64,000 nt of DNA from Actinostola sp. cb2023 (GCA_033675265.1 JAUJYZ010001583.1:341001-405000); one strand, 5' to 3'; counted from the first letter of the stretch, positions 1 to 12,500 are shown. A program made the numbers and translations. The notes: generated from the letters alone by a model not told the origin.

Positions 1-313
1 GTAGTTTTTATCATTTTCCATATTATCAGGAAAATGAAATTTCTATTCACATCAGCACCATCGCAAATACACCAATAGATACTAAAGACAAAAATGAAAT
101 ATTCTCGATAAGTTTTACGTCTGCAAGAGTTATACATCCCGAGAGCCGAGGAATGTATAGACTTATTACCGACGTTCGAGGAATTTAACTAACTTATTAT
201 ATGATTGATCATGAGAAGGTTTCGTAATGAGCAGGGTAATATGGGAGATAAAGCTCTACAGAGAACAAAAAAACCCAGACTTGATCATATAATAAGTGAG
301 AAAACGTCCTTAC

Positions 314-2668
314 CTGAAACTTGCTATTTTCATCCACAACACTACTTCCCAAAATTTCTCATAAAGAATTGCAGGGCTAGTTTGTTTAACGGGAAAGTGA
401 GCGATAGGGAATCGGAATCCGCTGTCGCTTATGAACACGAATTGCAGCAGGTGTGTGGCTACTTCGGCTTCGTTTCCCTGCGTACATATAGTATTATATA
501 TGTCATTTTTACAAACGGAAACTGGTACTACCCACCTCCCTCCTATAGACTCACTGAAAGGCATATTATTCATAAATATTATAAATAAATGAGTAAACAA
601 TGGATTCATCAATCAGTACCTGTGCTCAACGTTTTCATGTCTTTGGCCAAGTGATACGAGCCCTACCAATGTGGTCGTGCCTCCTTTCTTAATCAGAGCA
701 AGATCTTCCTATAATGAAGATGATATTACACTTGCATATATAAGTACAACAAATTACGTTTCAGATCATCAAGCTTTTCACATACATTCTTCAGTTTTTG
801 TGTGATTTTTCTTTGATATGTCAGTGCGATGCGATGCGCGGCGCAAAATGCAACATAAAACATGATCCTTAGATACGGTCCATTCATGATAGAACAAGTT
901 AAGATCGTGTTTAATTTGAAGTATGAATTAATCACAACCGTTTATTAGCCTAACTGCTTGTGCACTTTTTATCACGTACAGTATTGTACATGACAACTTC
1001 ACCTGTATTGTCATCTCGTCTAGCAAAAAACCTCCCCAGTAATCTTCTTCTTTCAGATTTCGCCTCTCTGCTTCCTTTCTGCACCAGTTGACTTCAGTAT
1101 TCGAACCTGGCATTTCTTCTATTGAGTTTTTGTAGTATCTAAAAGCCAGAATAACTATAACTCAAACGAGAAAATGGAATACCGTAAATCCTCTCAGTAA
1201 TAAGCACCCACCCTCTGATAAGCGCCCACCTCACCCGCGTTTTCAGTCGTGCTGATCAGTAAGGCTTGCAGAGAAAGAGGTTACATGACAATTCAAGCCA
1301 ACCAACAGTACACGATTGTAAAAGTCTTAAACTAGTTTATTTTCTTCCAAGTCAGACATTTGTTACTGTTGCTTATGGTTTTGGTATGTTTTGGTTTGCT
1401 GGTTGAATGAAATTTGAAATAGCGCCCCCTTCTAATAAACGCCCACCCTTTTTGCCGAAATTTGAAATAAGCGCCCGTAGAGGATTTACGGGAACCCGAT
1501 ATTTGCCACGCCCATCTCGCATACCTGATGATCCGTTCACTTGGAAGAACGAGAAACCCACGAAGAACCTGCAATGTTTTAGGACTGCGGCTATATATTT
1601 CCAAACATAACTTTATTATCCTAAAAAGATAAATAGACAATACATTACCTAACAGTAATGCTTTATAGTTTTGTTATCATCGTTTTGAACAGGTGTTTTT
1701 CGTTGATCTAAAAACTATACTTACCTGGGGTGCCATCTGTGACCATTTTTTGACTTTGTATTCAACTGCTTTTTCTGTTCTTCAAAGAGAATATTTAGCC
1801 CATCTGGAACGGGTTTTTTGTCGTTGACCATTTCAAACATCTGGCAATAGTCACGATGATCTTCTTAATCAACTAACCACATCTTTTCTTGTAGCTTTAA
1901 CCTTAGCCTTCTTACTTTCTCTTCGGCAGCACGGAGCTTCTTCTTTTGTAATTCTATTTTGCATTTCATCTCTTTATTGCTCAAATATCTGTTATTACAT
2001 TTTAAGTCAACTTCTTTTTCTACGCGCCATTCATGCTTGATTTGGTGTTTTCTGGACACGTAAGCACACTCGTTACAATGCCCTTCGTTGTTCGCGATTA
2101 CAAGACACTTATGATGAATAACTTTCATAAATTGTGTATTGTTGACATTGTTGTTCCATTTTTGTCGGTGATGTCGTTTTATCTCACTTGCACTCGCCTC
2201 TAGTTCTACACCATGACATAAGATATAATTTTTCGCCATCAAGGTAAAAAGTTGTTTCAGTTCGTTGCAGTCCTGTAGGATGTTAGTAGGCCAAATACCT
2301 AGGATCACTGGAGTGACCTCTCCTCCTATGTATCGTATAGATATGGAAATCCCCTCTAGAGAATTTCGAGCTGTTATCATTAAAACTAACTCCATACTGT
2401 CCTTTCTAACGTCTTGAATTTTACAGAAATCAATTATTTCACTGCTAGGCATCTTGCAACTCCAGTTTTTCGGACATTCGTTGGGAAGACTCTTCCACAG
2501 CTGTTCGCCAAGATGAAATTCGTTCATTTTACTTCGAAATGATAAGTTAAAATATGAAATGTTTCGTAAATGACGGGTTTTAACTACTTCTGAATGCCAT
2601 GATTCACTGATAATTTTCCCGATAGCACGATTATCTAGCTTGAACGTTAGGTTCTTTCTGTGTTTCAT
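314..2668 (-). pseudogene. THAP9/P-element-type transposase gene, decayed, 3' part beyond the left edge
   Basis: Five minus-strand exons can be read: 2668-1725, 1620-1525, 1138-1003, 708-620 and 477-314. Each has canonical GT/AG sites, and the phases agree across the first three introns. The first exon has a CxxC-like stretch and a charged coiled coil, then a stretch ending RWHPR, as found ahead of the P-element transposase core. The later exons resemble the THAP9 catalytic region: KLCLEIYSRSP, LPSERII, the segment GGFLLDEM that would carry the first acidic residue, GLVSLGQ, and ATHLLQFVFISDSGFRFPIAHFP. Lesions: an in-frame TAA near 1864 inside the first exon, and a phase mismatch between exons 4 and 5. 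No THAP zinc finger is visible upstream. Family assignment is from recalled motif pattern. The gene is probably a dead transposon copy; a host-domesticated gene is less likely given the stop. Confidence 0.72.
1181..1489. mobile_element. MITE inside an intron of the P-element-like gene
   Basis: The ends form a 13-bp perfect inverted repeat, CCGTAAATCCTCT at the left and AGAGGATTTACGG at the right. The subterminal sequence repeats short motifs of the type AATAAGCGCCC. It lies between the exon ending at 1525 and the one starting at 1138, so it does not break coding sequence. No convincing target duplication was found. The superfamily is undetermined. Confidence 0.7.
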
Positions 2669-3786
2669 AAAACGCCATTATGGATTCTGCGGTTACAAAC
2701 GATCCTTGCTGAACAATAATAAAGATCGTGCGCATTTAAAAAATAGTTTATATTCTTTAAAGTTGTTACAAATCATAAATTAGTTGCGTGTCATACTGAT
2801 TAAAGCCAAAACTGAGATGAAACGATACTGCAATGAAACATTTTAAATGCCTGCTCGAGGTCGACCGTCGATTCTACCAAACACAACTACAAAAGGCATT
2901 AAAAAAAATATTTACATCTAGATAACAAGAATTTACTTACCAGTATTTGGCAGATAATGAAAAACGGCATTGTTTTTTAACTTTGATATCATCTTCAGAC
3001 GATTTTCTTTTCAAATACTGCTTTGAAAGCATATTTGAGGACCTCTTCCATCCGAATTTAAAAACCCAACGGATTTCTATTTGGTCTTGAAATTTTGAAA
3101 TCTACAAGTTGCCGGTAGCAAGCGAAACTCCATCGGCCCCTTCCCCCTCAGTATAGTTTCAGTTTAGCGAAGGTTCATTGGTCCCCTCCCCTACTCAGTG
3201 TAGCTTTTGGTAACAAATCTATCGGTCCCTCCCTTCCTCAGTAAGTTTTAGGAACAAAGCTGATGACTGCGGATGGCCACGGCGAACTTTTCGTCGACTT
3301 TCCCAACTTCAAAAAATTATTTATCGGCATATATTGGGCCCAAAAAAGTGCACAAAAGCTCATTATGAAGCTCATTTATTTGAGAATGTCTGGTGGGAAA
3401 GCGATATTTTTTGCTTGCGTAGTTTTGGAGATATATTTTTTTTTAGCGACAGTGATTGAAAAAAATTGGTGGGCGGAGTTGCAAACCTTTCCTATTTATA
3501 TGTATGCTAGAAACGGGTGAAATTTTCGAATCGCTCAAAACCACTCAAAAACACAAAGTCTTGCTCAGATTTCTCAGATTGCTCAGATCACTGTTGTGAA
3601 GACATTTTTGAGAATCTCATATCCATTGAAGTCTTTCTAAGAGCTCATTCCTGAAACCATTCGAAAATCCAACGGTCAAACGAATATTCAATGACGTCAC
3701 AGTCCACTGATTCTACGTTTCTGACTAAATAGCAACCCAACATAAAACACATTAGTGTCACTGGCTACTCGTAGTACTCGCCTGAT
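2669..3786. other. Non-coding stretch with a repeat fragment shared with 35.7 kb
   Basis: I see no supported gene. At 3100-3260 a degenerate motif of the type GGTCCCTCCC...CTCAGTRTAG recurs about three times. The segment at about 3540-3725 is a diverged inverted copy of 35655-35850. Both share TTCGAAAATCCAACGG, GAGAATCTCATATCC and AGTCCACTGATTCTACG-type words. Confidence 0.5.
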
Positions 3787-5050
3787 AGTTCGGAGCAACT
3801 ATGCCTTGTGAAGAATATTTTGCACCGAATATCGAAATGTCTTGTCTCAAGAAAGACATTTGTATGGCTTCTCTCCAGTATGAATTCTGAGATGAGCAGT
3901 GAGATTCCATTTGATGCTAAACTTTTTATCACAGTAAGAACATTGAAAGGGCCTCTCTCCAGTATGAATTCTGAGATGAGTTGTTAGATGTTTTTTCTGG
4001 ACAAACTTTTTATCACAATAAGTACATTGGAATGGCTTCTCTCCAGTATGAATTCTGAGATGAGTCGTGAGATGGATTCTATGACCAAACCTTTTATCAC
4101 AGTAAGAACATTGGAATATATGGCTGCTTTCCAGTATGAATTTGTAGATGCCATGTAAGGGATGAATCGTGCCGAAATTTCTTATCACAAGATGGACATT
4201 TGTATGGCTTCTCTCCAGTATGAATTCTGAGATGAGTCGTGAGATGGATTTTCTGTCCAAACCTTTTATCACAGTAAGAACATTGGAATGGCTTCTTTCC
4301 AGTGTGACTTTGAATATGCCCAGTAAGGGATATTTTGTGACGAAATTTCTCGTCACAAGAAGGACATGTGTATGGCTTCTCTCCAGTATGAATTCTGAGA
4401 TGAGTTGTGAGACAGCTTTTTTGACGAAACTTTTTATCACAGTAAGAACATTGGAATGGCTTCTCTCCAGTATGAATTCGTAGATGCCCTGTAAGGGACA
4501 TTTTGTGCCGAAATGTCTTGTCACAAGAAGTACATTTGAAAGGCCTCTCACCAGTATGAATCATGTGATGAGTGGTGAGATGGGTTTTCTGTCCATCCTT
4601 TTTATCGCAGTGAGAACATTCACATGGCTTTTTTCCAGTGTGTTTGCCATTTCCATGAAGATGACTTTCCACACTCCCTTGAGAATGTGAATTAATATCA
4701 TCGGTGGGTGAATCTGTTGCTTGAGTGCTGTTTTCAACTGATTCCTTTTCAGAGGGTAAATCCATTTCCTCTAAAATACTCAACATTGATGAAAGTTCAT
4801 CCATGTAGACAGCAGAAGCATTTTTCAACGAATTCCCATCAACTGCATTGACTGAAATATGACCACTATCACCTAAAACTGTTGGATGTGGTTGACTTGC
4901 ATCATCCATGTTGTTGTCAGTTGAACCTGTATCGATGTACATAGAAGAACAGCCATTACTACAGCCATAATCATCTGTCTGTGTTGCAATACTACATAAC
5001 TCCTTGAATATTATTGGTTGACCAAATTTGATGTTGTCCTCTTTTGAACT
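3787..5050 (-). pseudogene. C2H2 zinc-finger protein, terminal exon with a frameshift
   Basis: The exon begins at 5050 after a clear TTTCAG acceptor and stays open through an acidic, Ser/Thr-rich N-terminal region. It then reaches tandem C2H2 fingers joined by HTGEKP-type linkers. Six fingers are in frame. A 4-nt insertion near 4115 (an extra ATAT in the linker codons) then shifts the frame and ends the protein at 4097. Three more complete fingers follow in the other frame to about 3855. The next finger begins (YKCLS) but its second cysteine codon is TGA. Finger cores alternate two types, FQCSYCDKKF and YKCPSCDKKF, which suggests growth by duplication of a two-finger unit. Such arrays usually bind DNA. 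Earlier exons would lie upstream, past the EnSpm element beginning at 5109. A truncated six-finger protein remains possible, so pseudogene status is likely but not certain. Confidence 0.8.
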
Positions 5051-5108
5051 CTGAAATGAAGTACAAGAACAACATATATAAAAACAGACTCACAATTATT
5101 GTTCATTG

Positions 5109-5480
5109 CACAGGGCGAAATCTGAGATTTAAGTACCATTAAAGCCAAAGAAAAGTTAAATTAATGAAGTATTTAAGGAAACATTAACGTGTATCTTAAA
5201 ATCTCAATATGTACATATAATTGACATTTAAGTGAAAATTAAATTATCTTTATGAACCATTTAAGTACTTCTGTAAATGTTAAGATAAAGGCACATTTAC
5301 TTAACTTTAAGTTTCTAATAAAGTTTTATTAATAATAAGTTTAAGATAGCTTAATGTTACCGCAAACCTTTTAATGGTGTATTTAAGGGACTTTAATTGA
5401 TTTATTTACTTTTTCATACCTGTCTTTATGTTCATTTAACCAAACTTTAAGTGTAAAAACGAATCATTAAAGCCAACAAA
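5109..5480. repeat. Left subterminal region of the EnSpm element
   Basis: This is an AT-rich stretch with five exact TTAAAG/CTTTAA words counted by eye, plus many near matches such as TTTAAG and GTTAAA, in both orientations. Its pattern mirrors the right subterminal region. It would be the likely docking zone for the element's DNA-binding protein. Confidence 0.6.
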
Positions 5481-5710
5481 GCATTTCTGAAATTCGTATT
5501 AAATCCCATAACACAATTAATGTACAAATGTGTTCTTATCAATTAATGTTAGCAATATAATACACATGTGCATTTTAATTGTATGGCACCAGTGAACAAC
5601 AACAGAAAGTCCAACAAAATCCATTTATTATATTATCAAATTGTTACTGAAATACAAAGTTACTAAATACAAAATTTACAAAGATGTATTTATATTTAAA
5701 TTCATGTTAC

Positions 5711-5888
5711 TACAGTCAATGCTGACTATTGCGGACACTCCTCTATTTCGGACAGCAGTCAATGCACATAATCAGCAAAATATAAGATTGTACTAAAAAT
5801 AATAACTTTTGTTATTACAGACTCTTGCTATTGCGGACACCAAATCATGGTCCCGGTCCTAGGTTGTCCACTATAACGAGAGTGTGAT
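5711..5888. mobile_element. Degraded pogo-like MITE
   Basis: The left end TACAGTCAATGCTGACTATTGCGGACAC matches the TA + CAGTC...GCGGACAC style of the pogo-like MITEs at 10.5, 18.7 and 19.0 kb, and an internal TATTGCGGACACC is repeated. The right end (about 5888, GTCCACTATAACGAGAG) is eroded. From here to the exon at 6045 nothing else is recognisable. Confidence 0.45.
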
Positions 5889-6044
5889 ACTAACAAGTCT
5901 AAAAAAGTATTATTAATCAATATTTTTAAATGATAATATTTAACAATATATATAAATGAAGTGATTCAATTTGGAATATAAAAGCTAAATGTGAAATTGT
6001 GTTTAGAGTTTTACACTAAAAAAAAATGAGAATTTCAAAATGAC

Positions 6045-9000
6045 CTACATATTACATGCCCATTCAGGGAAATTGTCAGGCATTGTTCTAGTGCTAAGAG
6101 AAAGTGCATCAGATTTTTCTCTTGGAAGAATCCTATCCCTTGCCCTCTGTGATAATTTTTTTCGGTAAATTTTATCCAGTGCCTTTTTTGCTCTTTTGAG
6201 CCTCTCGCCCTCCCAAGTTAGTGTCTTCACTTTGTAATGTGTTACTTTTTGCCTGCCCTCCCCATCACTTTCATATGAGCTTTCCTCACTCGACATGGTT
6301 TCAGGCACCAACACCTCTGCTACCCTCCTTTTCTTGTCGGCATTCCAATCAATATTTTCCAATGCTAGAGTCCTTCGGGTAAGCTTCTAAAAAGAAAGAA
6401 GGTTTTACATAAGTACAACTTGATATATACAGGAGTATATTATGTAATGCAATAGCATCTACATTGTACTATTATATATGACAATGACTCAGATCATATA
6501 GCTAGATCATGATAGAGTAAAAAAATACTAGTTAATAGTAATAAATAGTGCTAATATGTTTAGAGCGATAACAGAGCGCAGTCATTATATATCCGTGAAA
6601 CAAAAATAAAATAGTTATATAGTAGATAATACCACCAAACCAAACAAAATACTGAGAAACCAATTTAAACATAAGAACAATAAAAGAGCCTGCCGTGAGG
6701 AATGATGTTACGGTTTAATGATAGCACCAGTACTTGTCTATAAATAAATACAATTAAACAATATTTCATTCTTAATCACATGTATAATGACTGCACTCTA
6801 TTGTTTTAGATTTTATTTGTTGTAGATTGCAGACAATAATTAGTGGCAACCAAATATTTCCTTTTCCCAAAATGATATTTTTTGGCTTTTATGCAAATTA
6901 GAAGCAACCATTATGAATTCGGTCTATACAGTATACTCTTTCAACACAACAACAACAAAAACATTAAAAAACACACCAAAACATGCTTGCTCAGTCTTGA
7001 TTTGCAAATATCATACAATTAGATTAAGGCTTACTCTCTATTTCTATTGGCTTTGATAGTTAATAGCATAAATTACGCATAACTTACTTGTTGGGCTGTG
7101 AAGTAATTTTCTTAATAAACTATCTATCTGCCTACCTTACCTACCAATCTACCTACCTATCTCATAAAAAGTGCAATATTTATATTTTTTCATTGACTAT
7201 CCCAGTTGATGATTTGCTTATTTGTTTTGTTTGAGAAAAAAAAAAGTACAACAAATAAAGTACTTACATCTCTCCCACGGCCATTTTTGCGACATTCCTT
7301 TTTGTGTGCTTCATACTTGTTTTCTGCTATTTTTTTGTTTTTCTCATAAACAGACAGAAAGTATCTCCTCATCACCACTACAAGAAAATTCAAATAAATT
7401 GCAAATTAATCAATATGATAAGCTTTAATTATTATTGGGCATTTGCACATTACACCATGGCATCCTTGTTGGTGTCCTTAATGAATGAATAGCCTATAAT
7501 AAATATCATAATCTAAATATTGTCAAATATTATTCATTATGTTCGTGTTTGCAATTGTAATTAGTATTGTTATGTAGTTATTGTAATCTTGCTTTGGGTG
7601 GTAGGGTTCTTGCATAATTTATTGAGCAGACATTTTTTTCTTTGCAGGAATTTGTTTTTGGGAATTGTCACCCCCCTCCCAACAGGCCGATTTAGACGGC
7701 ACGAATTTTGCCCACAACTGTCACACACAACTTGATTTCGCTTACTTACGACACACATCGTTTCATGTAAATGTCCACTACAACTTGCTCACGACGGTTG
7801 TACAACACGAAAATAGTTGTAGGATTTTGAATCTTATTTCAAAACTCTGCGATAGTGGTAGCCAAAAAAAAGTAAAAAATGGCGTATATTGAAACAATTT
7901 TGCCGAAGGGGAATAGCGCGGGGAAGCTATTGACTTTAAAATGGTGGAAAATGTAAACAAAGCTTTGCTCGCTTGCAATAAATGGACCTTCGGTTTCCAC
8001 CAAAAAATAGAAACAAGAATGGTTGGACGAAGAAATCGAAAAGCAACCAAACCGAGCAAGTTGTACACGATTTTGTTGTGTCGCGTGCTAAACGTTCTAG
8101 CCGTGTGCAGTTGTAGGCAAAAGTCGGCCTTGATCAGTTAATGGTCCACCCCTAAATTGTAATTTTAAAATGTTTTTATTTTATGCTTACAATTGTTGAT
8201 GATCAGAATCATACATCTAAAAATTCTACTTTAACTTACTTTCAATAACTGCTCTTGACCATTGGCATTTTTCTGGGCCGCCACAATCGTGATGCAATTG
8301 AGTAATAACTCTCTCCAAAGTGGCCCTGTTATTGTCACTTTCAAAGCTACGGAATAAAGGTACGAATTATAAGAACTACCGATATTACATCAAGAGTAGT
8401 GTATTTTTAAGTAGCTAAGCTTATAACCTTTCGTTGGTCTGAAGACCGGCAAAATCATCTTTTTCCAACAGCTTCTTGTAAGCTCTTTTAGTTGCTCGCT
8501 GTAGTATTAAAAAAGATTACACAAATTAAACTGATATATATATACAATATAATCTGTATAAATATAATCTTGCGTAGGATATTAAAAGGCAATAGACATT
8601 GTACTAGACTCATCTCCCGGCCGCAATGGCAAACAGCCAACATAATAACATATAGAAATGAGAAAGACTGGGTTCTAGTAAATAAACGAAATTGGCGCCA
8701 ATTTTAATTGTGCGACTAAACGACTTACGACAGTTTGCGCGCCATTTTTGCGCGCCATTTTCTTCAATCTATCCAAGCTGTCTTTAGACAGCATCAATTG
8801 TTCAGTTAGTCACCGAATTACCTACATATATCAAGGCTCCCGCATATAATGTAATGGAGATTTTTTTATCTGCAATCTTGAACAAAGAATTGAAAAGAAT
8901 CGTACTGCATGGATACCCGATTGTACTTACCCTGCATTGTGCTGGGATGATCCCTCGCCTTTCCTTTGCAGATTGGCGGCGAGCTTCTCTTCGGTTGGTG

Positions 9001-9203
9001 GCTGCCGTACCATTGTGGGAAGAAGCGGCATTGGACAGTTTAGCAGTGATTGTTTCTAGTGCTTTCCTATTTGCCTCGTCCCTCTGCTGACTCTCCTGTA
9101 ATTGTGCTTTTATTTCTTGGTTTTCTTGGCTTAGAGACTTACTCGTCTTTGAGATCTCTTCGAGAAGTTCCAAAACGTTATCGATTGACTCGTTGGAAGC
9201 CAT
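6045..9203 (-). CDS. Small spliced coiled-coil/basic protein of the EnSpm element (possible TnpA analogue)
   Basis: Exons on the minus strand: 9203-8931, about 8784-8729, 8498-8428, 8346-8240, 7377-7268 and 6386-6045. Donors and acceptors are canonical and phases agree from the second exon to the last. The first junction is unresolved, because its phase does not fit the obvious sites. The N-terminus (MASNESIDN...) is a Glu/Lys/Gln-rich coiled coil of about 60 residues, then a basic patch. The middle has short helices (RATKRAYKKLLEK) and one HHDCGGPEKC segment. The C-terminus is charged, with SSEESSYESDGEG, then TWEGERLKRAKKALD, and ends FPEWACNM. I cannot name a family; related-looking tails ending in P..FPEWA accompany transposons in other marine invertebrates as I recall. 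Its place beside the transposase suggests an accessory DNA-binding role like plant TnpA, which is inference. Confidence 0.7.
6387..7267. other. Last intron of the coiled-coil gene
   Basis: AT-rich, with no coding signal. It contains a short (CTAC)n-like run near 7125-7160 and otherwise nothing I can name. Confidence 0.6.
7378..8239. other. Intron of the coiled-coil gene
   Basis: Short ORFs occur on both strands, but none has splice sites that agree in phase with the flanking exons. The exons at 8346-8240 and 7377-7268 join directly in phase, so this is read as a single intron. Confidence 0.6.
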
Positions 9204-9575
9204 AATATAGTAGTAAAGATACGTAGTAGAGTGAAAAAGATATAAAATTCAAGCGCGAAGTGAGTTAGCTGCACGACGACTGTCTAAATGCAATGATTCG
9301 GATCTTAATACTTCGAATTGTATTTGTCCATGTAGCTCTCTACTTGTATCAGATTACAAATTACACATAAAAAACAGATCCAGCCAATAGTACAATGTTT
9401 CTTCACGTGCAAACATTAAAACATTACGACCTTTGGAACGTAACATGATATAGCAAGCTTGAACTGAGGAATCTGGCGGGAATAAATATATATTTTCCCG
9501 CCATCAGTTCGAAGGGACGTTCGAAGACATTCATGCAGTGTTGGATTTCGTAGCTCGTTTCTAGCAACTTGTGAC
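9204..9575. promoter_or_regulatory. Shared divergent promoter region of the two EnSpm accessory genes
   Basis: Only 372 bp separate the start codons of the minus-strand coiled-coil gene (9203) and the plus-strand kinase gene (9576). The interval is AT-rich with GC-richer shoulders and has no ORF. A short inverted pair around 9470-9520 (GGCGGGAA...TTCCCGCC) is visible. Co-regulation of the two genes from this region is inferred. Confidence 0.5.
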
Positions 9576-12500
9576 ATGGCTACAGAAGGAAAGTTGACTC
9601 AATCTTCACATTTTGGACAGGCACGAGATTCTGTAAGTGGACTTGGCCAAGTTGATGCGCCTAAACGGTGCTTATCAACAGATCGTGCGAGTGTTCAGTC
9701 GTTTGCTGACGATCGGCCATGTCAAACACAGCAACTCAAGCCTGAACCAAATAACTTAATAAACTCAGGTTCTGTAAGTGGGTTTGGCCAAGTTGATGCG
9801 CCTAAACGGTGCTTATCAACAGATCGTGCGAGTGCTCAGTCGTTTGCTGACGATCGGCCATGTCAAACACAGCAACCAAATGATGACTCGGAGAAAACAA
9901 CCAGAAGCATCGAGAAAATTCGTCAGAAGCGGCTTCGAAGGAACAAGAAAAAACGCGAACAACTAAAGAAACTACCTCGAAAGAAATTTGCCAAAGACCT
10001 TCGAGATCAACTACACAAGGCTCAAAAAGAACACAGAAAAGAGAAGAGGTTATCAGCATTTTGTTGGACTCGATTGAAAGAGGTCGAAAAGATAAACACA
10101 AGCCTTAGATTGTACAGGTACTGTAGATTATAATACGAAAATTGTTATTCTTTTGTAATTTATATTGAAAATAGTTACAAAATGTAGTCACCACAAAAAG
10201 GTGATTACAACTTGGAAAAATAATAGCAAAATAACATTTAGTATACAATATGGTATATTTAGAACTAAATCCAGTGTGACATATCCTTACAATACATTGA
10301 TTGTATCTGTCAACATGCAACGTCTATGAATAGCATCTAAAATACATTTACTGAGTTGTTTTGGATTATTCTAAAGACTGAAACATGTAAATCCAAGGAA
10401 CATTAATTATAAGACAAGTATAGTCTTTCATTTCTTAATTGGTCTCATAGTGTGATAATAGTGTAGCATTATACAGTCTACCCCTATTAAGCGGCCACCC
10501 ATTAAGCGGCCAGTTATCAAAGTCCCAAAATTATTGTCGAAATAATACTGTAAATATAACCCTTATTAAGCGACCACCTCTATTAAGCGGCCGCAGCCAC
10601 CTTTTGGCGGTCCCGATGTGGGTTGTCCTATTGTTTTTACCCCTATTAAGTGACCACAATGAATTTTGAAAAAAGGTAATGAGAGTTAATCAAGGTGATG
10701 ACTGATCAAAACAATCCAACACACGTTTATTATAATCTTGAGGTGATTCCAATATGATAATATTGATGATGATATAATCTTTTGATTTTCTGGCAATAAA
10801 CCACAAACAAATACAGCGTAGCGCATTGAAGCAATGCTCTTTCTTTAAGTTCCTGGCAGACATTGCTGTTTTCATGTTCTGCTTTTTTATGTGAATATCG
10901 ACATACTGTACTTTATGGTTTAAACCACATCATTTTCTCGAGAGGAATTGGGACTCAATTAATTATCAGTGAAACTTTAAATTTGTGTATAACAAACTGT
11001 ATTATATACATGTGCAACAGTTGTCACAAGCCTCAAAGCGTGTTTATATTCAAATAAAGCGGTGACGTTTCTACAACGTACGCCTTATGCTAATTTCTTA
11101 CGAACCCCTATTACCGTTTCCTCGAGGGTGGCCGCTTAATAGGGGTTATAGACTGTATATATATACCTCTGTGACATATAATAGCCTGGAAGGGGGTAGG
11201 GGGGGGGGGGGGGGGGGGGGGGGGGGGTGGGGGTACTTGACCCATGTTTGGGTATAGGGGTGCCGCTGAAGGTTTGTACACCTGACCCTGTTTAGGACAA
11301 AAAATCTAAAATACCTACCCTGTCTAGGACAACACTCTCTATTTTAGGACCCTGTTTAGGACAAACTCACATAAAATTATATACCCTGTTCACTGACAGT
11401 GGCCAAAAACCATACCCTGTGGTTGTCAAGCGGCACATCCCCGTATAGCCCCATATGTTGGAGTACCCCCCGGGATAATAATGTAACTCTGTGACCATTC
11501 AGGCAATGAAGCTAAATATATTCTATATGCTCTAGCTGACTGACTTCTAAGACCGGTGGCTTCTATTTCTTCTGTTGACTAATCTTCATAGAGCTTGAAA
11601 CAACTAACTTATTTCGAACTTACATGTCACTAGCATTATTTATGGCGAAGCTTCAGTAAACTATGATTAATTCCTCCATAGCGTCGAGTGTGCTGGAAAT
11701 GTACATGTATTGTGGGTTAATATTGTGGTAGAAGTGACTCATGTGTGGGTTATCTGGCATGGTGAAAGTACACACAAAACTATCATTTATATGTTGTTCC
11801 ACTATTAATATTAATTATATTGTATACTGTTGTACTTTAATTCAATCTATTTGGGTATATTAATTATATCCATTGACCATGACTGGTATGAGTTAATTTC
11901 CTTATAATGGTAGTGGTTTGTTAGATATATTTGCATTGATATGGTCATTTATTATCCAATTTATCTAGAACACCTAAAAAGATTGGTCGACACAATTTGC
12001 GTACAGTTGATGACAATCAAACCATTCTTGGTAAAGGTGCCTTTGGAACTTGTGAAAGGATGGATTATAGAGGAATCAGTGTTGCTGTCAAAACGTATGC
12101 CAAGCATGTTAAGGCTAGTGCTGTATCACATGAATCAAGAATAATATCTCAATTTGACCACCAAGGTAATGTACTCCCAAATATGGACCATACATAAATC
12201 ACTATTTTTGTCTGGAACAGGGGTATATTTTACGTATATTTTATTGTTCAGTTTGGCTCTGGAACAGGTCCGATTTTTCCCTAGAGTCCTCGATTGTTCA
12301 CGATATTATTGGTATTATTATTCGCGGGTGGCGCTAAATCGGGGAGGCTCTTTTTCGAGTAAATACGGTATTTACAGTATTAATTGTTGTTTGGTCGAAG
12401 TAACTATAATACTGGATAACTAAAATTTACAAATGTGAAATAATTCTTAATAGCTAACATATCACAACCATCTTTCAACACAGGTTTGCCTCTGTTGTTT

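Larger units (their letters stand above)
10118..11968. other. First intron of the kinase gene, filled with MITEs
   Basis: The intron runs from the donor after 10117 to the acceptor before 11969. It contains the pogo-like MITE at 10474-11155 and the G-run MITE at 11190-11475. The remaining sequence, including 11476-11968, has no recognisable feature. Confidence 0.75.

Noticed and set aside
205..588. Plus-strand ORF of 127 codons
   Set aside because: It overlaps minus-strand P-element-like exons that have splice signals and family motifs; the plus frame has no recognisable content.
7570..7758. Short Cys-containing minus-strand ORF (VVCDSCGQNSC) inside the accessory gene
   Set aside because: Flanking exons join directly in phase without it, so it is more likely intronic.
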